A stretch of DNA of 43,323 nucleotides. Origin: Acidimicrobiaceae bacterium (lineage in GTDB: Bacteria; Actinomycetota; Acidimicrobiia; Acidimicrobiales; RAAP-2). The translations under genes and the position numbers were made by a program. The notes under the pieces are model-generated. The model saw only the letters and a list, made by a program, of their open reading frames with translations, did not search any database and was not told the origin of the DNA. Below, in pieces: positions 7,338 through 15,341 of the stretch (position 1 is its first letter; the number at the start of each line of letters is the position of its first letter). The stretch is taken from the NCBI GenBank assembly GCA_003160635.1, contig PMLV01000120.1:42892-86214 (forward strand), read 5' to 3'.

Positions 7338-8582
7338 TCAAGAGGAAACGGGCGTCCCCGAGTTCGGAATGTAGCTGGAGCAGACCGGAGCCTTGCTGGT
7401 GGCGACGAAGCCATTCTTCTTCGCCTCCATGTACCAGCCACACGACTGTGAAGGGTTGTGGCCGAAGATCGTCGAGTAGTTGATGTTGTAGGGCAGGATG
7501 CCATTCGCGCTGTAGTTCTTCACCTGGCGCAGGTCCTTGATGATGGCGGCCGGCGTCGGGTTCTTGCCCGCCAACTGAATGCCCTTGATCATGAGATCGG
7601 CGCCCGTCCAACCCTCATAGATGTTGTAGGTCGGGAAGTTGGAAGGCGAGCGGTGCGCGTACTTCTGCAGGGCGGCAGCCATCGCCCTGGTTCCCGCATC
7701 AGGGATGGAGAAGGGCCTGAACTCGGCGGAGAAGAAGACCCCCTGCAGTGACGTCCAGATCGGTTGATGGATGATGCTCGGCTCGTACCCGGTGGGGAAC
7801 TCGACCACCTTGAGCTTCACTCCTGCCTGCTGCATCGCGGTGAGAAGGGCGAAGTTGGAGTTGTCGTCCATGGTGCCGTACAGGGTGTTGACACCCGCCG
7901 ACTTGGCGGCCAACGCCTCCGTCGTGAAGGCGACACCGCCGAAGGGGACGGACGTGTCGACGACACCGATCTTGATGCCGATCTTCTTGGCCGCCACCGC
8001 AGTACCGCTCGCTGCCCGTGACGACGAGACCGAAACGCCGTAGCCGTACGTCCCCAGGACGGTGCCGCCGTGACTCTTGAAGAACTGGGCCAGGCCGGTA
8101 TTGATCGGGAACGTCGGGTCGACGCTTCCGGTGTCGGACGCGAACATGTTGGTGTTGGGCTGCTGGCCCCACTCCGAGCCGTCGAAGCTCCCACCGGTGA
8201 CAGGGACGTGGGCCTGCTGCGCGTATTTGAAGGCATTGAAGAAGAACGGGGTGGCATTCACGATACCTACCGCTCCCTCGGAGATGGCCTGCTGCACCGC
8301 TGTCACAACCGTGGTCAGGCTGCCCTGGTCGTTGAGGACGATCGGGTCGATCTTCCGCCCGTTCACGCCGCCCTCGGCGTTCTGAAGGTCAACACGGGCG
8401 AGGAACCCTTGTGGCGTGGTCGCGAACTCTGAGGCTGCGATCCCCGTCTCGGACGTGATGAGCGCGATCTTGATGGGAGCTCCGGCCGCTGAAACAGAAC
8501 TCGCCGGCACCACCACGATGGCCGAAAGGCCTGCGACTCCTGCCATAACCGAAACTGCTGCCTTGACCAGGCGATTTTTCAC
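7338..8582 (-). CDS. ABC transporter substrate-binding protein (branched-chain amino acid type)
   Basis: 414 residues with a Sec signal peptide (K-rich start, hydrophobic stretch about 8-32 ending SVSAAGA). The rest is a type I periplasmic-binding fold: IKIALITSETG first strand, VNGRKIDPIVLNDQG, and the LQKYAH/YEGWTGADLMIKGIQ segment typical of LivK-like receptors. There is no lipobox cysteine, so it may be released or held by the uncleaved signal. The start is GTG with a GGGGGGG site upstream. It is transcribed away from the permease and ATPase genes that it must serve, sharing the 8583-8896 control region with them. The substrate is not decidable; the neighbouring acyl-CoA enzymes suggest an organic acid or amide rather than an amino acid. 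Confidence 0.9.
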   Translation of the reverse strand: MKNRLVKAAVSVMAGVAGLSAIVVVPASSVSAAGAPIKIALITSETGIAASEFATTPQGFLARVDLQNAEGGVNGRKIDPIVLNDQGSLTTVVTAVQQAISEGAVGIVNATPFFFNAFKYAQQAHVPVTGGSFDGSEWGQQPNTNMFASDTGSVDPTFPINTGLAQFFKSHGGTVLGTYGYGVSVSSSRAASGTAVAAKKIGIKIGVVDTSVPFGGVAFTTEALAAKSAGVNTLYGTMDDNSNFALLTAMQQAGVKLKVVEFPTGYEPSIIHQPIWTSLQGVFFSAEFRPFSIPDAGTRAMAAALQKYAHRSPSNFPTYNIYEGWTGADLMIKGIQLAGKNPTPAAIIKDLRQVKNYSANGILPYNINYSTIFGHNPSQSCGWYMEAKKNGFVATSKAPVCSSYIPNSGTPVSS

Positions 8583-8654
8583 TGAGCCCCCCCGGGAAGT
8601 GAGTGAGTGTGCCGACTGAGCCGACGGCAGGCGGTACTTCTTATTGTGTTCATC

Positions 8655-8683
8655 AAGTTACGATTCGATGTTCAAACCGTCAA
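8655..8683 (-). promoter_or_regulatory. Predicted promoter of the ABC binding-protein gene
   Basis: Reading the minus strand, TTGACG (8683-8678) and TAACTT (8660-8655) are spaced by exactly 17 bases. Transcription would start near 8648 and give a leader of about 65 bases. Confidence 0.6.
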
Positions 8684-8690
8684 GTGACGG
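8677..8690. promoter_or_regulatory. Palindromic operator candidate over the -35 box
   Basis: CCGTCA-AG-TGACGG is a perfect inverted repeat with a 2-base centre and includes the whole -35 hexamer of the minus-strand promoter. A repressor bound here would block RNA polymerase. No regulator gene is adjacent. Confidence 0.5.
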
Positions 8691-8896
8691 AGCGTACACA
8701 ACGAGTGCGGTGAAGAATGGTCACGTTGGATGCAAGCGGACCGATGATGTACCGTTCGGTCTTCTCGACCCTCGCCGGTGACGGATAGGAGCCAAAGCCA
8801 GAGGGGGCGCCGCTCCCCGATGAGTCGATGCAAACCAGAGTCCTACACGACCTAGTTTCGGGGAGAAATGCGATCGATGCAGGGGGGAGGCGCTGA

Positions 8897-10930
8897 ATGC
8901 TGCAATATGTAATAGCCGGACTGGTACTAGGAGGGATCTACGCGATCGCCTCCGCCGGGCTGGTCATTACCTATGTGTCGTCGGGCATCTTGAACTTCTC
9001 GTTCGGTGCCCTGGCGTACTTCGTGGCGCGCTTCTACTACTACCTCCACACCCAGCAGAACTGGGGCATCCCCTATGCGGCCCTCCTGTCGATCCTGGTC
9101 GCAGGTCCCGCACTCGGCGTCCTTCTCTACTTCATGCTCTTCAGGTTCTTGCGTCTGTCGTCGCCCCTCGTCAAGGTGGTGGCCACATTGGGGCTCCTCG
9201 TCGCCATTCCCGCCCTCAGCACGCTGATCTTCGGCACCGAAGCCATCTCGTCCGCCCCGGGCCTCGCGCCGCAGCCGGTTCGGGTCTTCGACTTCATCGG
9301 CGTCGCCGTGACATTGGACCAGGTCATCGTCTATGCCTGCGTGGTCGCCACGGTCGTTGTGGGCTCGGCGGTCCTGCGCTACACCGACGTCGGCCTGAAA
9401 GTTCGGGCGCTGGTGGACTCCCCCGCCATGACGGCACTTTCGGGAACGAGCCCGAGCGCCGTCTCGATCGGGGTCTGGGCGGTGAGCACGTTCTTCGCCG
9501 GATTGGCCGGCGTGCTGGCCGCCCCCATCATCGGGCTGGACTCAGGTAACTTCACCCTGCTCATCGCCGCTGCCTTCGCCGCAGTGATCGCCGCCAGGTT
9601 CCGCAGCTTGCCGATCGCGGTGACCGTGGGATTGGCCATGGGTGTCGTGACGTCGCTCATCCAGAAGTACCTGCCGCCCTCGAGCAACTGGACGACCGAG
9701 GTCGTCGATGCCGTGCCCTTCATGTTCATCGCCATCTTCCTGATCTACAACCTCATTCGGCGGGACCTCGACCGCGACTCGGATCGCGTCGGCGGCGCCT
9801 TGGACCGCGCCATCACGCCGCAGGGGGCAACCCAGCTGGCCGGATCGACTTCGAGTTCTCTCGACGCCCGAAGGGTAGGGCTGATCGGCAAATACGGTGG
9901 CCCTGGTCTTCTCATCGTGGTGGCGGCACTCCTGCCCATCCTCGTCCAGGGGTTCTGGGTGGGCCTCGTTGCACAAGCCTTCGCCTACGGCATCATCTTC
10001 TTGTCCTTCACCCTGGTGACGGGCGAGGGGGGCATGATCTGGCTCTGTCAGATCACCTTCGCCGGCGTGGGTGGACTCACCGCGTCGCAACTGGCCACCA
10101 ATCACGGGTGGCCGATATTGGCGGCCATCGTCGTCGGCGGGCTCGTCGCCCTGCCGATGGGGCTCCTCATCGGTTTCCTGACCATCCGACTGGGTGATCT
10201 CTATGTTGCCCTGGTCACCTTGACCTTTGGCCTGCTCATGGAGAACCTGGTCTTCACCATCGGTATCTTCACCAACGGAGGGCTGGGGGTGAATGTGGTC
10301 CGCCCCTCCTTCGCCGTCACGGACCACGCGTTTGCCTATGTCTGCCTGGTGGCGTTCGCAATCCTCGCGCTCTTCATCCTGAATCTCCGAAGATCGACGA
10401 CAGGTCTGGCGCTCAATGCCGTCCGCTGGAGCCCACCCGGTGCCCGCACTCTGGGCATCAGCGTCGTCCAGATGAAGATCATCGTGGCCGGCCTGGGGGC
10501 AATGGTGGCCGGAATCGGCGGAGGGTTCTTGGTTGCCGCGCAGACCTCCGCGCAACCTGCCAACTTCGCGACCTTCCTCGGCGTGATATGGCTCGCAGCG
10601 TTGGTCACCATCGGAATTCGCTCCAACGCGGCCGCCCTCGTGGCCGGACTGACTTTCACCATGCTCCCCGCGCTCGCCTTGGCCTACCTGCCGTCGTGGA
10701 CGGGGCAGCTCCCGCCCATCCTCTTCGGGCTCGGGGCCATCGGAGTGGCCAAGTTCCCTGATGGCAGTCTTGAACAGTCGGGCGAGATGTTCCGCCGGTG
10801 GCTGTACGAGAGGGCCGACCGCCGTTCCTCATCGTCGGGGGCACCCGGTGCGGGTGGTGGCCTGGCCGGCCGTGTGCTGCAGGCACCGTCGGTCATGCCG
10901 GCACACCTTGTCGAGGAGGTCCCCTCGTGA
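8897..10930 (+). CDS. Fused LivH-LivM type ABC transporter permease
   Basis: A 677-residue polytopic membrane protein joining two permeases that are normally separate. Residues about 1-290 follow LivH: ITYVSSGILNFSFGALAYF, the TDVGLKVRALVDSP loop and repeated hydrophobic helices. A charged linker (about 291-330, with RRDLDRDSDR) leads into a LivM-like half (about 335-650) with EGGMIWLCQITFAGVGG and TLGISVVQMKIIVAGLGAM. The fusion fixes a 1:1 ratio of the two channel halves. The start has GGGGGGAGG upstream; the stop overlaps the next start (GTGATG). Together with the two ATPases and the divergent binding protein it forms a complete HAAT-family importer. Confidence 0.92.
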   Translation: MLQYVIAGLVLGGIYAIASAGLVITYVSSGILNFSFGALAYFVARFYYYLHTQQNWGIPYAALLSILVAGPALGVLLYFMLFRFLRLSSPLVKVVATLGLLVAIPALSTLIFGTEAISSAPGLAPQPVRVFDFIGVAVTLDQVIVYACVVATVVVGSAVLRYTDVGLKVRALVDSPAMTALSGTSPSAVSIGVWAVSTFFAGLAGVLAAPIIGLDSGNFTLLIAAAFAAVIAARFRSLPIAVTVGLAMGVVTSLIQKYLPPSSNWTTEVVDAVPFMFIAIFLIYNLIRRDLDRDSDRVGGALDRAITPQGATQLAGSTSSSLDARRVGLIGKYGGPGLLIVVAALLPILVQGFWVGLVAQAFAYGIIFLSFTLVTGEGGMIWLCQITFAGVGGLTASQLATNHGWPILAAIVVGGLVALPMGLLIGFLTIRLGDLYVALVTLTFGLLMENLVFTIGIFTNGGLGVNVVRPSFAVTDHAFAYVCLVAFAILALFILNLRRSTTGLALNAVRWSPPGARTLGISVVQMKIIVAGLGAMVAGIGGGFLVAAQTSAQPANFATFLGVIWLAALVTIGIRSNAAALVAGLTFTMLPALALAYLPSWTGQLPPILFGLGAIGVAKFPDGSLEQSGEMFRRWLYERADRRSSSSGAPGAGGGLAGRVLQAPSVMPAHLVEEVPS

Positions 10931-11799
10931 TGGCCGGCACCGACACCGGCGTCGGCCAAATGACCTCGGGCGCTCCGGATACAGCTGGTCCCGTCATGGC
11001 CGCGACCGGGATCACCGTCCGCTTCGGCGGCCTGACGGCTCTGTCCGAGGTGGGACTCGAGGTGCCCACGGGAACCATCGTGGGGCTGGTGGGACCGAAC
11101 GGTGCTGGAAAGTCCACGCTGTTCGCCGTGCTCTCCGGCCTCTTGCGCCCCGCCTCCGGCCGCGTCTTCCTGCGCGGCAAGGACGTCACGAACGCCAGCC
11201 CCCAATTGCGCGCCCGTGAGGGATTGGCTCGAACATTCCAGCAGCCTGAGCTGTTCATGGGACTCACCGTCCGCGAGCACGTGGTCCTGGCGCATCGTGT
11301 CCGTTTTGCCCGCCAGCGGCTGTGGCGCGACATGATGGATCCGCGCTCGCTCTTGCCGCCGGCGCGGGCGGAGAACGAACGGGTGGACCAGCTGCTCGAA
11401 CTCCTTGACCTCACGCACGTGGCCCGGGCCTCGGTCGGCGCGCTTCCCCTGGGGACGAGCCGCCTGGTCGAGATCGCCCGGGCGCTGGCCACGCGTCCCG
11501 ATGTGGTCCTCCTCGACGAACCACTCTCCGGTCTCGACATGCGTGAATCGGAGAATCTGGCTTCCGTGTTTCGGAGGGTCGTGGAGAATGACGAACACCG
11601 GGTGTCGCTCTTGATGGTCGAACATGACGTCGCCACCGTCCTTTCTCTCTCGAGCAAGATCTTCGTGCTCGACTTCGGTGAGCTCATCGCCTCGGGCACC
11701 CCGGCGGAGATACGGAGTAACGCAGCGGTGCGCTCTGCCTATTTGGGGGACGACGACGACAACAACACCACGCCCGCGGGCCCGAAGGAGGCACCATGA
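10930..11799 (+). CDS. ABC transporter ATP-binding protein, LivG type
   Basis: 289-residue ATPase with Walker A GPNGAGKST (55-63), Q-loop region ARTFQQPELF, Walker B VVLLDEPLSGLD and switch histidine in MVEHDV. The C-loop is unusual: it reads LPLGTSRLVEIARAL where LivG proteins normally have LSYGQ or similar, so the signature glycine survives but the serine-glycine pair is lost. LivG-type ATPases drive substrate import with the permease halves. The ATG at 10930 overlaps the permease stop; a GTG at 10927 is equally in frame. The last codons overlap LivF by ATGA. Confidence 0.88.
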   Translation: MAGTDTGVGQMTSGAPDTAGPVMAATGITVRFGGLTALSEVGLEVPTGTIVGLVGPNGAGKSTLFAVLSGLLRPASGRVFLRGKDVTNASPQLRAREGLARTFQQPELFMGLTVREHVVLAHRVRFARQRLWRDMMDPRSLLPPARAENERVDQLLELLDLTHVARASVGALPLGTSRLVEIARALATRPDVVLLDEPLSGLDMRESENLASVFRRVVENDEHRVSLLMVEHDVATVLSLSSKIFVLDFGELIASGTPAEIRSNAAVRSAYLGDDDDNNTTPAGPKEAP

Positions 11800-12533
11800 C
11801 CGATGCGCTCTTGGCGGTAGAGAACCTCGACGTGCGGTACGGGCCTTCTCAGGCGCTGTTCGACGTCTCGCTCGCGGTGGCGCCGGGCTCGGTGACTGCG
11901 GTGCTCGGTGCCAATGGCGCTGGTAAGAGCACGTTGGCCCGAACCGTTTCTGGGCTGGTGCCGGCGGCCGCCGGGCGAGTGATCTTCGACGGCGTGACCG
12001 TGAGCGGGCAGTCGACCCACCACATACGCAAGCTCGGCCTCACCTACATCCCCGAGGGCAGAGGCATCTTTCCCGGCCTCTCGGTGATCGACAATCTGCG
12101 GATGGCCGTTGCCCAAGAGAAGAGGGGTGACCGGGCGGACGCTATCGACCGGGCCATTGCACTCTTCCCTGTCCTCGGTCAACGCCGCACCCAGAGGGCC
12201 GGCAGCCTTTCGGGGGGAGAGCAACAGATGCTCGCCCTGGCTCGAGCCCTTGCGGTTCCCCCGCGACTCATCATCGCCGACGAAATGTCGCTGGGCCTGG
12301 CACCGATCGTCGCAGAATCGGTCTTTCGCAGCCTTGAAGAAGCCGCCCGGAGCGGCATCACCATCGTGCTCATCGAGCAGTTCGTGCACCGCGCGCTGGC
12401 GCTGGCCGACAGCTGCGTAATCCTGATGCGAGGCCGGGTTGGGTGGTCGGGTCCAGCCGATGAGGCAGGCCAGGAGGTCCTCGATCGTTACCTCGGCGAA
12501 GCGGACCAAGGGGCAAACACTGCCGTCGGCTGA
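11796..12533 (+). CDS. ABC transporter ATP-binding protein, LivF type
   Basis: 245 residues with Walker A GANGAGKST (38-46), intact C-loop LSGGEQQMLALARAL, Walker B IIADEMSLGLAP and switch histidine replaced by glutamine in LIEQF, as is normal for LivF proteins. It pairs with the LivG-type subunit as a heterodimer; since the partner has a degenerate C-loop, one of the two ATP sites may be weak. The ATGA overlap shows translational coupling. It ends the transporter genes, 64 bases before the FrnE-like protein. Confidence 0.9.
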   Translation: MTDALLAVENLDVRYGPSQALFDVSLAVAPGSVTAVLGANGAGKSTLARTVSGLVPAAAGRVIFDGVTVSGQSTHHIRKLGLTYIPEGRGIFPGLSVIDNLRMAVAQEKRGDRADAIDRAIALFPVLGQRRTQRAGSLSGGEQQMLALARALAVPPRLIIADEMSLGLAPIVAESVFRSLEEAARSGITIVLIEQFVHRALALADSCVILMRGRVGWSGPADEAGQEVLDRYLGEADQGANTAVG

Positions 12534-12597
12534 GCACGCAGAAGCCCGGCGCGCCTCGTCCAGGCCGACCCCGGACCCCCGCCGCTCCCGCGACCCT

Positions 12598-13254
12598 GTG
12601 AAAACTCGAGCGTGGATGTACGTGGACCCGTTTTGTCCGTGGTGCTATCAAACGGCACGATGGGCGCGTCGCCTCGAAGAGCTCGACGTCGTGGAACTGT
12701 CGTGGGGATTTCTCTCCTTGGAGATGCAAAACACAGGCGTTGGTCACTTCGACATCGAGGCGCACACGCGCTCGGTGCCTGCGATGAGAGTCGCCCTCCT
12801 CGTGCGAGAGGAGCGGGGACAGGCTGCGGCCGGTCGCTTCTACGCGGCGATCAGCGGGCGGATGCATGAGCGCGACGAACAGCTTCGCCTGCGCGAGACC
12901 ATGGAGGGAGCGCTCACCGACTCCGGCCTCGATCCCGAGTTGGCCGCGCGCGCCCTGGCCGACCCAGGGACCGCCACCCGCCTGCTGTCCGAGCACGTGG
13001 CGCTTTCAGAACGGGGCTTCGGTGTGCCCACCATCGTGCTGGACCGAGAGGACGGCCCCGCCATGTTCGGACCGGTCATGCCCCGCGTGCCCTCTGACGA
13101 GGACGCTCTCGAACTATGGGAACACGTGTCCTGGATCATCCGCAACCCCAACATCTACGAGCTGAAACGAAACCGCTCCGAATACCCTGATCTCGAAGGT
13201 CTCCGCCTCGGTCAGATCCGACGCGCCGCCCGTCAGTCGGGAACGGAGAAATGA
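12598..13254 (+). CDS. DsbA family oxidoreductase (FrnE-like)
   Basis: About 218 residues with a thioredoxin-fold CPWC active site close to the N-terminus (C13 and C16 in DPFCPWCY) and a helical DsbA insertion. The tail GVPTIVLDREDGPAMFGPVMP gives the cis-proline loop and the substrate-groove strand typical of FrnE-like and 2-hydroxychromene-2-carboxylate isomerase proteins. No signal peptide is present, so it acts in the cytoplasm. The GTG at 12598 puts the active site where the family expects it, but no clear ribosome-binding site precedes it and the frame is open further upstream. The stop overlaps the next start (ATGA). Confidence 0.8.
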   Translation: MKTRAWMYVDPFCPWCYQTARWARRLEELDVVELSWGFLSLEMQNTGVGHFDIEAHTRSVPAMRVALLVREERGQAAAGRFYAAISGRMHERDEQLRLRETMEGALTDSGLDPELAARALADPGTATRLLSEHVALSERGFGVPTIVLDREDGPAMFGPVMPRVPSDEDALELWEHVSWIIRNPNIYELKRNRSEYPDLEGLRLGQIRRAARQSGTEK

Positions 13255-13886
13255 ACCAGACCCGGACGGCATACCTGGAAGCGGCCAACATCGCGGCTGC
13301 GCTGGTAGCCGCGCCCGAAGTCGCTGCACGATGGGCACAGCCCGGCGCATCCGAGGGCATGACCGTCGGCGCGACCGCGGCCCACCTCGTGAGCTCCGGG
13401 ATCGAGATGTTGGTCCCCTACCTAGAGGCCGACGAACCTCCCGGGACACGCGTCCTCGAACCTTCCCGCTACTTCTCGGGCCAGACCCTCGACCTCGACC
13501 ACGAAGGACATCGTGATGTCCGCCAACGGGCCGAGGAGGGGTCCCGGCGCGGCGCATCCGCATTGGCGGCCGACGCGGCGGCCGCGGTGGCCGGACTCAC
13601 CCGTCGTCTGGCCGAGGAACCAGACCAGCGGCGGGTCCTGGTTCTGGGTCGATTCGACATGACCTTGGACGGCTTCCTCATCACCCGGCTGGTCGAGCTT
13701 CTGGCGCACGCCGACGATCTCGCGGCCAGTGCTGGCCTTCCGACTCCGGAGCTGCCCCCCGAGGCGGTTGCGCTCGTGGTCTCATGCCTCACCGACATCG
13801 CCCGGCGACGGCACGGGGATCTTGCGGTACTCCGAACGCTCGCACGGCGAGAGCGCAGCACCGAAGGAGTCTTCCCGGTCTTTTAG
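13251..13886 (+). CDS. DinB-fold protein, mycothiol-dependent maleylpyruvate isomerase-like
   Basis: 211 residues predicted to be mostly helical, matching the MDMPI N-terminal/DinB four-helix fold. H45 (ATAAHLVSSG), E149 and H153 (LVELLAHADDLA) are placed like the metal ligands of this family. In actinobacteria these proteins carry out thiol (mycothiol) transfer or isomerisation, but most are uncharacterised. The ATGA overlap with the FrnE-like gene suggests one thiol-related pair. The gene ends exactly where a small minus-strand frame ends. Confidence 0.7.
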   Translation: MNQTRTAYLEAANIAAALVAAPEVAARWAQPGASEGMTVGATAAHLVSSGIEMLVPYLEADEPPGTRVLEPSRYFSGQTLDLDHEGHRDVRQRAEEGSRRGASALAADAAAAVAGLTRRLAEEPDQRRVLVLGRFDMTLDGFLITRLVELLAHADDLAASAGLPTPELPPEAVALVVSCLTDIARRRHGDLAVLRTLARRERSTEGVFPVF

Positions 13887-14207
13887 TCAGCTCGCTTCTT
13901 GGCGGTGCTCGTTCTCCCTCTGGTACGAGCCAATCTCGGGCATGCGTTCATCCCCACCTGCTGCATCCACATCCGGGATGACATCAACGGCAAGCGCTTC
14001 CATGGCGTTGGCAAGTTTTGCGATGTCCGACACCGCCTTGGCCAGCCTCGATTGCACCTTCGCGAGATCGAGGTCCGAACGGTCGTCATCGGCAACTTCT
14101 CCCGGTTGGAGCATTCCACCAATCGCGGCGGGTCCCGCTGCAGGATTGAGCGCCGTCATCCCGGCCGCCTTGCCCGCAGCGGAGATACCTGGGTTCTGAC
14201 TAGACAT
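13887..14207 (-). CDS. Small hypothetical protein, 106 residues
   Basis: Not a family I recognise. The ATG at 14207 follows AAGAAGATC, a weak ribosome-binding site. The N-terminal 40 residues are rich in Ala, Gly and Pro; residues about 45-75 (LDLAKVQSRLAKAVSDIAKL) form an amphipathic helix with heptad-like spacing of Leu/Val/Ile that could be a coiled coil. The tail is charged. Composition and codon use look coding, but the opposite strand is also open, so this needs homologues to be believed. It converges with the DinB-fold gene, with no space between the two stops. Confidence 0.45.
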   Translation of the reverse strand: MSSQNPGISAAGKAAGMTALNPAAGPAAIGGMLQPGEVADDDRSDLDLAKVQSRLAKAVSDIAKLANAMEALAVDVIPDVDAAGGDERMPEIGSYQRENEHRQEAS

Positions 14208-14766
14208 ACATGATCTTCTTTGCTTCCCGCCGTCTGGCTGGCCACTCGCTGCGCCGTAACCGACAGCAGCGCTTCCCCGGGCTAACCTCCTCCACGTCTC
14301 CAGGCCTCCATTGCGGTTAAGTAGCGAAGCAGTTCTGGACACCTAGCGTATAAAGATTGGCCGGCAGAAAGCGAAATAGGGCTGAGGGCGTGAACCTTCG
14401 GTGACCAAATGAGGTCCACCGCCCTGCCTCTCACCTTGCGCCGCAATAGTGTCCGGCGTGACCTGGGGCCCCTCTGGCCGGGCTCCTCTTCCCTGGCTCC
14501 CTTGCCCCGCTGCCATTTGATCACGGAATTGCCGGGCCGTCCTCCGCGGGGGTCCACAAGACCCCAAAGAGGCCCTGGACCAGGAGGAATAGACGTCCTG
14601 GCCCACGGTGGCACCCCCCGGCCGGAGGACGTCGGGTCGCCCGAGTGAGGGCAGCTGGGGGCCGGGGTACGGCCTTGCCCACCCGGTCGACGAGGGGACC
14701 GGGGAACCAAAATGACGGCCCGGATACTGTGGAGGAACTCGTGCATCGCAAGAAAGGTGGCGACAA
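14208..14766. other. 559-base gap without a convincing gene
   Basis: Open frames exist on both strands but have Pro/Arg/Ser-rich products without recognisable domains and are probably chance frames in GC-rich DNA. Structures seen: a hairpin GGGGTC/GACCCC with loop CACAA (14549-14565), CCTGG-A-CCAGG (14574-14584), and GACGTCCT/AGGACGTC arms 26 bases apart (14592-14633). TATAAA at 14349-14354 resembles a -10 box but lacks a matching -35 box. A structured RNA is possible. Confidence 0.5.
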
Positions 14767-15270
14767 TTGACCGAGGTTGGTGGACACGAGGCACTTATCG
14801 CCATTGAGGAAATCAAACAGCTAAAGGCGCGCTATTTCCGGTATGTCGACACGAAGGAATGGGAGCTTCTCCGCACCGTGTTCACGCACGACTGCACGTT
14901 CGGTTTCGAAGGAGTCGTCCCGGGTGAAGTCTCGGTGTACGCATCGGTCGACAATTTCATCACGGGCCTCAAAGACATTCTGGGCAACGTGACGTCGGTC
15001 CATCACGGACATACGCCCGAGATACGGCTGCGGGACCACACGTCCGCGACGGGTATTTGGGCCATGACTGATGTCCTCGAACGCCCTCTCGGACACCCTC
15101 TCTCATCGTTCACCGGATACGGTCATTATCACGAGGAATACCGTAAGGAGGACGAATGGCGCATTGCCTCGGTCTACCTCTCGCGACTCCTCAAGATCGA
15201 ACATCCAAACCTCGATGAGACACAGATCAAACGTCATTTTGCCTCGCAGATTCCGGCCATCGACCGCTAG
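14767..15270 (+). CDS. NTF2-like (SnoaL-type) protein
   Basis: 167 residues starting TTG, chosen because AAAGGTGG lies seven bases upstream. The first helix IEEIKQLKARYFRYVDTKEWE followed by LRTVFTHDCTF is typical of the SnoaL-4 type NTF2 fold; histidines in VHHGHTPEI and a GYGHYHEEY strand line the expected pocket. The fold occurs in small-ring hydroxylase subunits, dehydratases and ketosteroid isomerase relatives. It lies 71 bases before the split-barrel gene on the same strand and probably shares its transcript. The exact reaction is unknown. The sequence is only distantly like the NTF2-like protein at 3806. Confidence 0.75.
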   Translation: MTEVGGHEALIAIEEIKQLKARYFRYVDTKEWELLRTVFTHDCTFGFEGVVPGEVSVYASVDNFITGLKDILGNVTSVHHGHTPEIRLRDHTSATGIWAMTDVLERPLGHPLSSFTGYGHYHEEYRKEDEWRIASVYLSRLLKIEHPNLDETQIKRHFASQIPAIDR

Positions 15271-15341
15271 GTACGAACCACGAAGTCGCTCGGGACGACC
15301 AGCGTGTCGATCCTGCGCCACTCGAGATCAAGGAGACCTCC

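Larger units (their letters stand above)
8583..8896. promoter_or_regulatory. Divergent control region between binding protein and permease
   Basis: 314 bases with no gene. It holds a good minus-strand promoter with an overlapping palindrome (8655-8690), and a separate inverted repeat GACCGA/TCGGTC (8739-8744 and 8756-8761) that contains ACCGTTCGGT. No clear plus-strand promoter was found for the permease, although GGGGGGAGG just before 8897 is a strong ribosome-binding site. Confidence 0.6.

Noticed and set aside
7247-7504. Longer N-terminus of the alpha/beta hydrolase
   Set aside because: It runs into the binding-protein gene in another frame and lacks the AAGGAGGG site that precedes ATG 7246.
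14282-14816. Long minus-strand frames in the 14.2-14.8 kb gap
   Set aside because: Pro/Arg/Ser-rich products without domains; one overlaps the NTF2-like gene start. Typical chance frames in GC-rich DNA.
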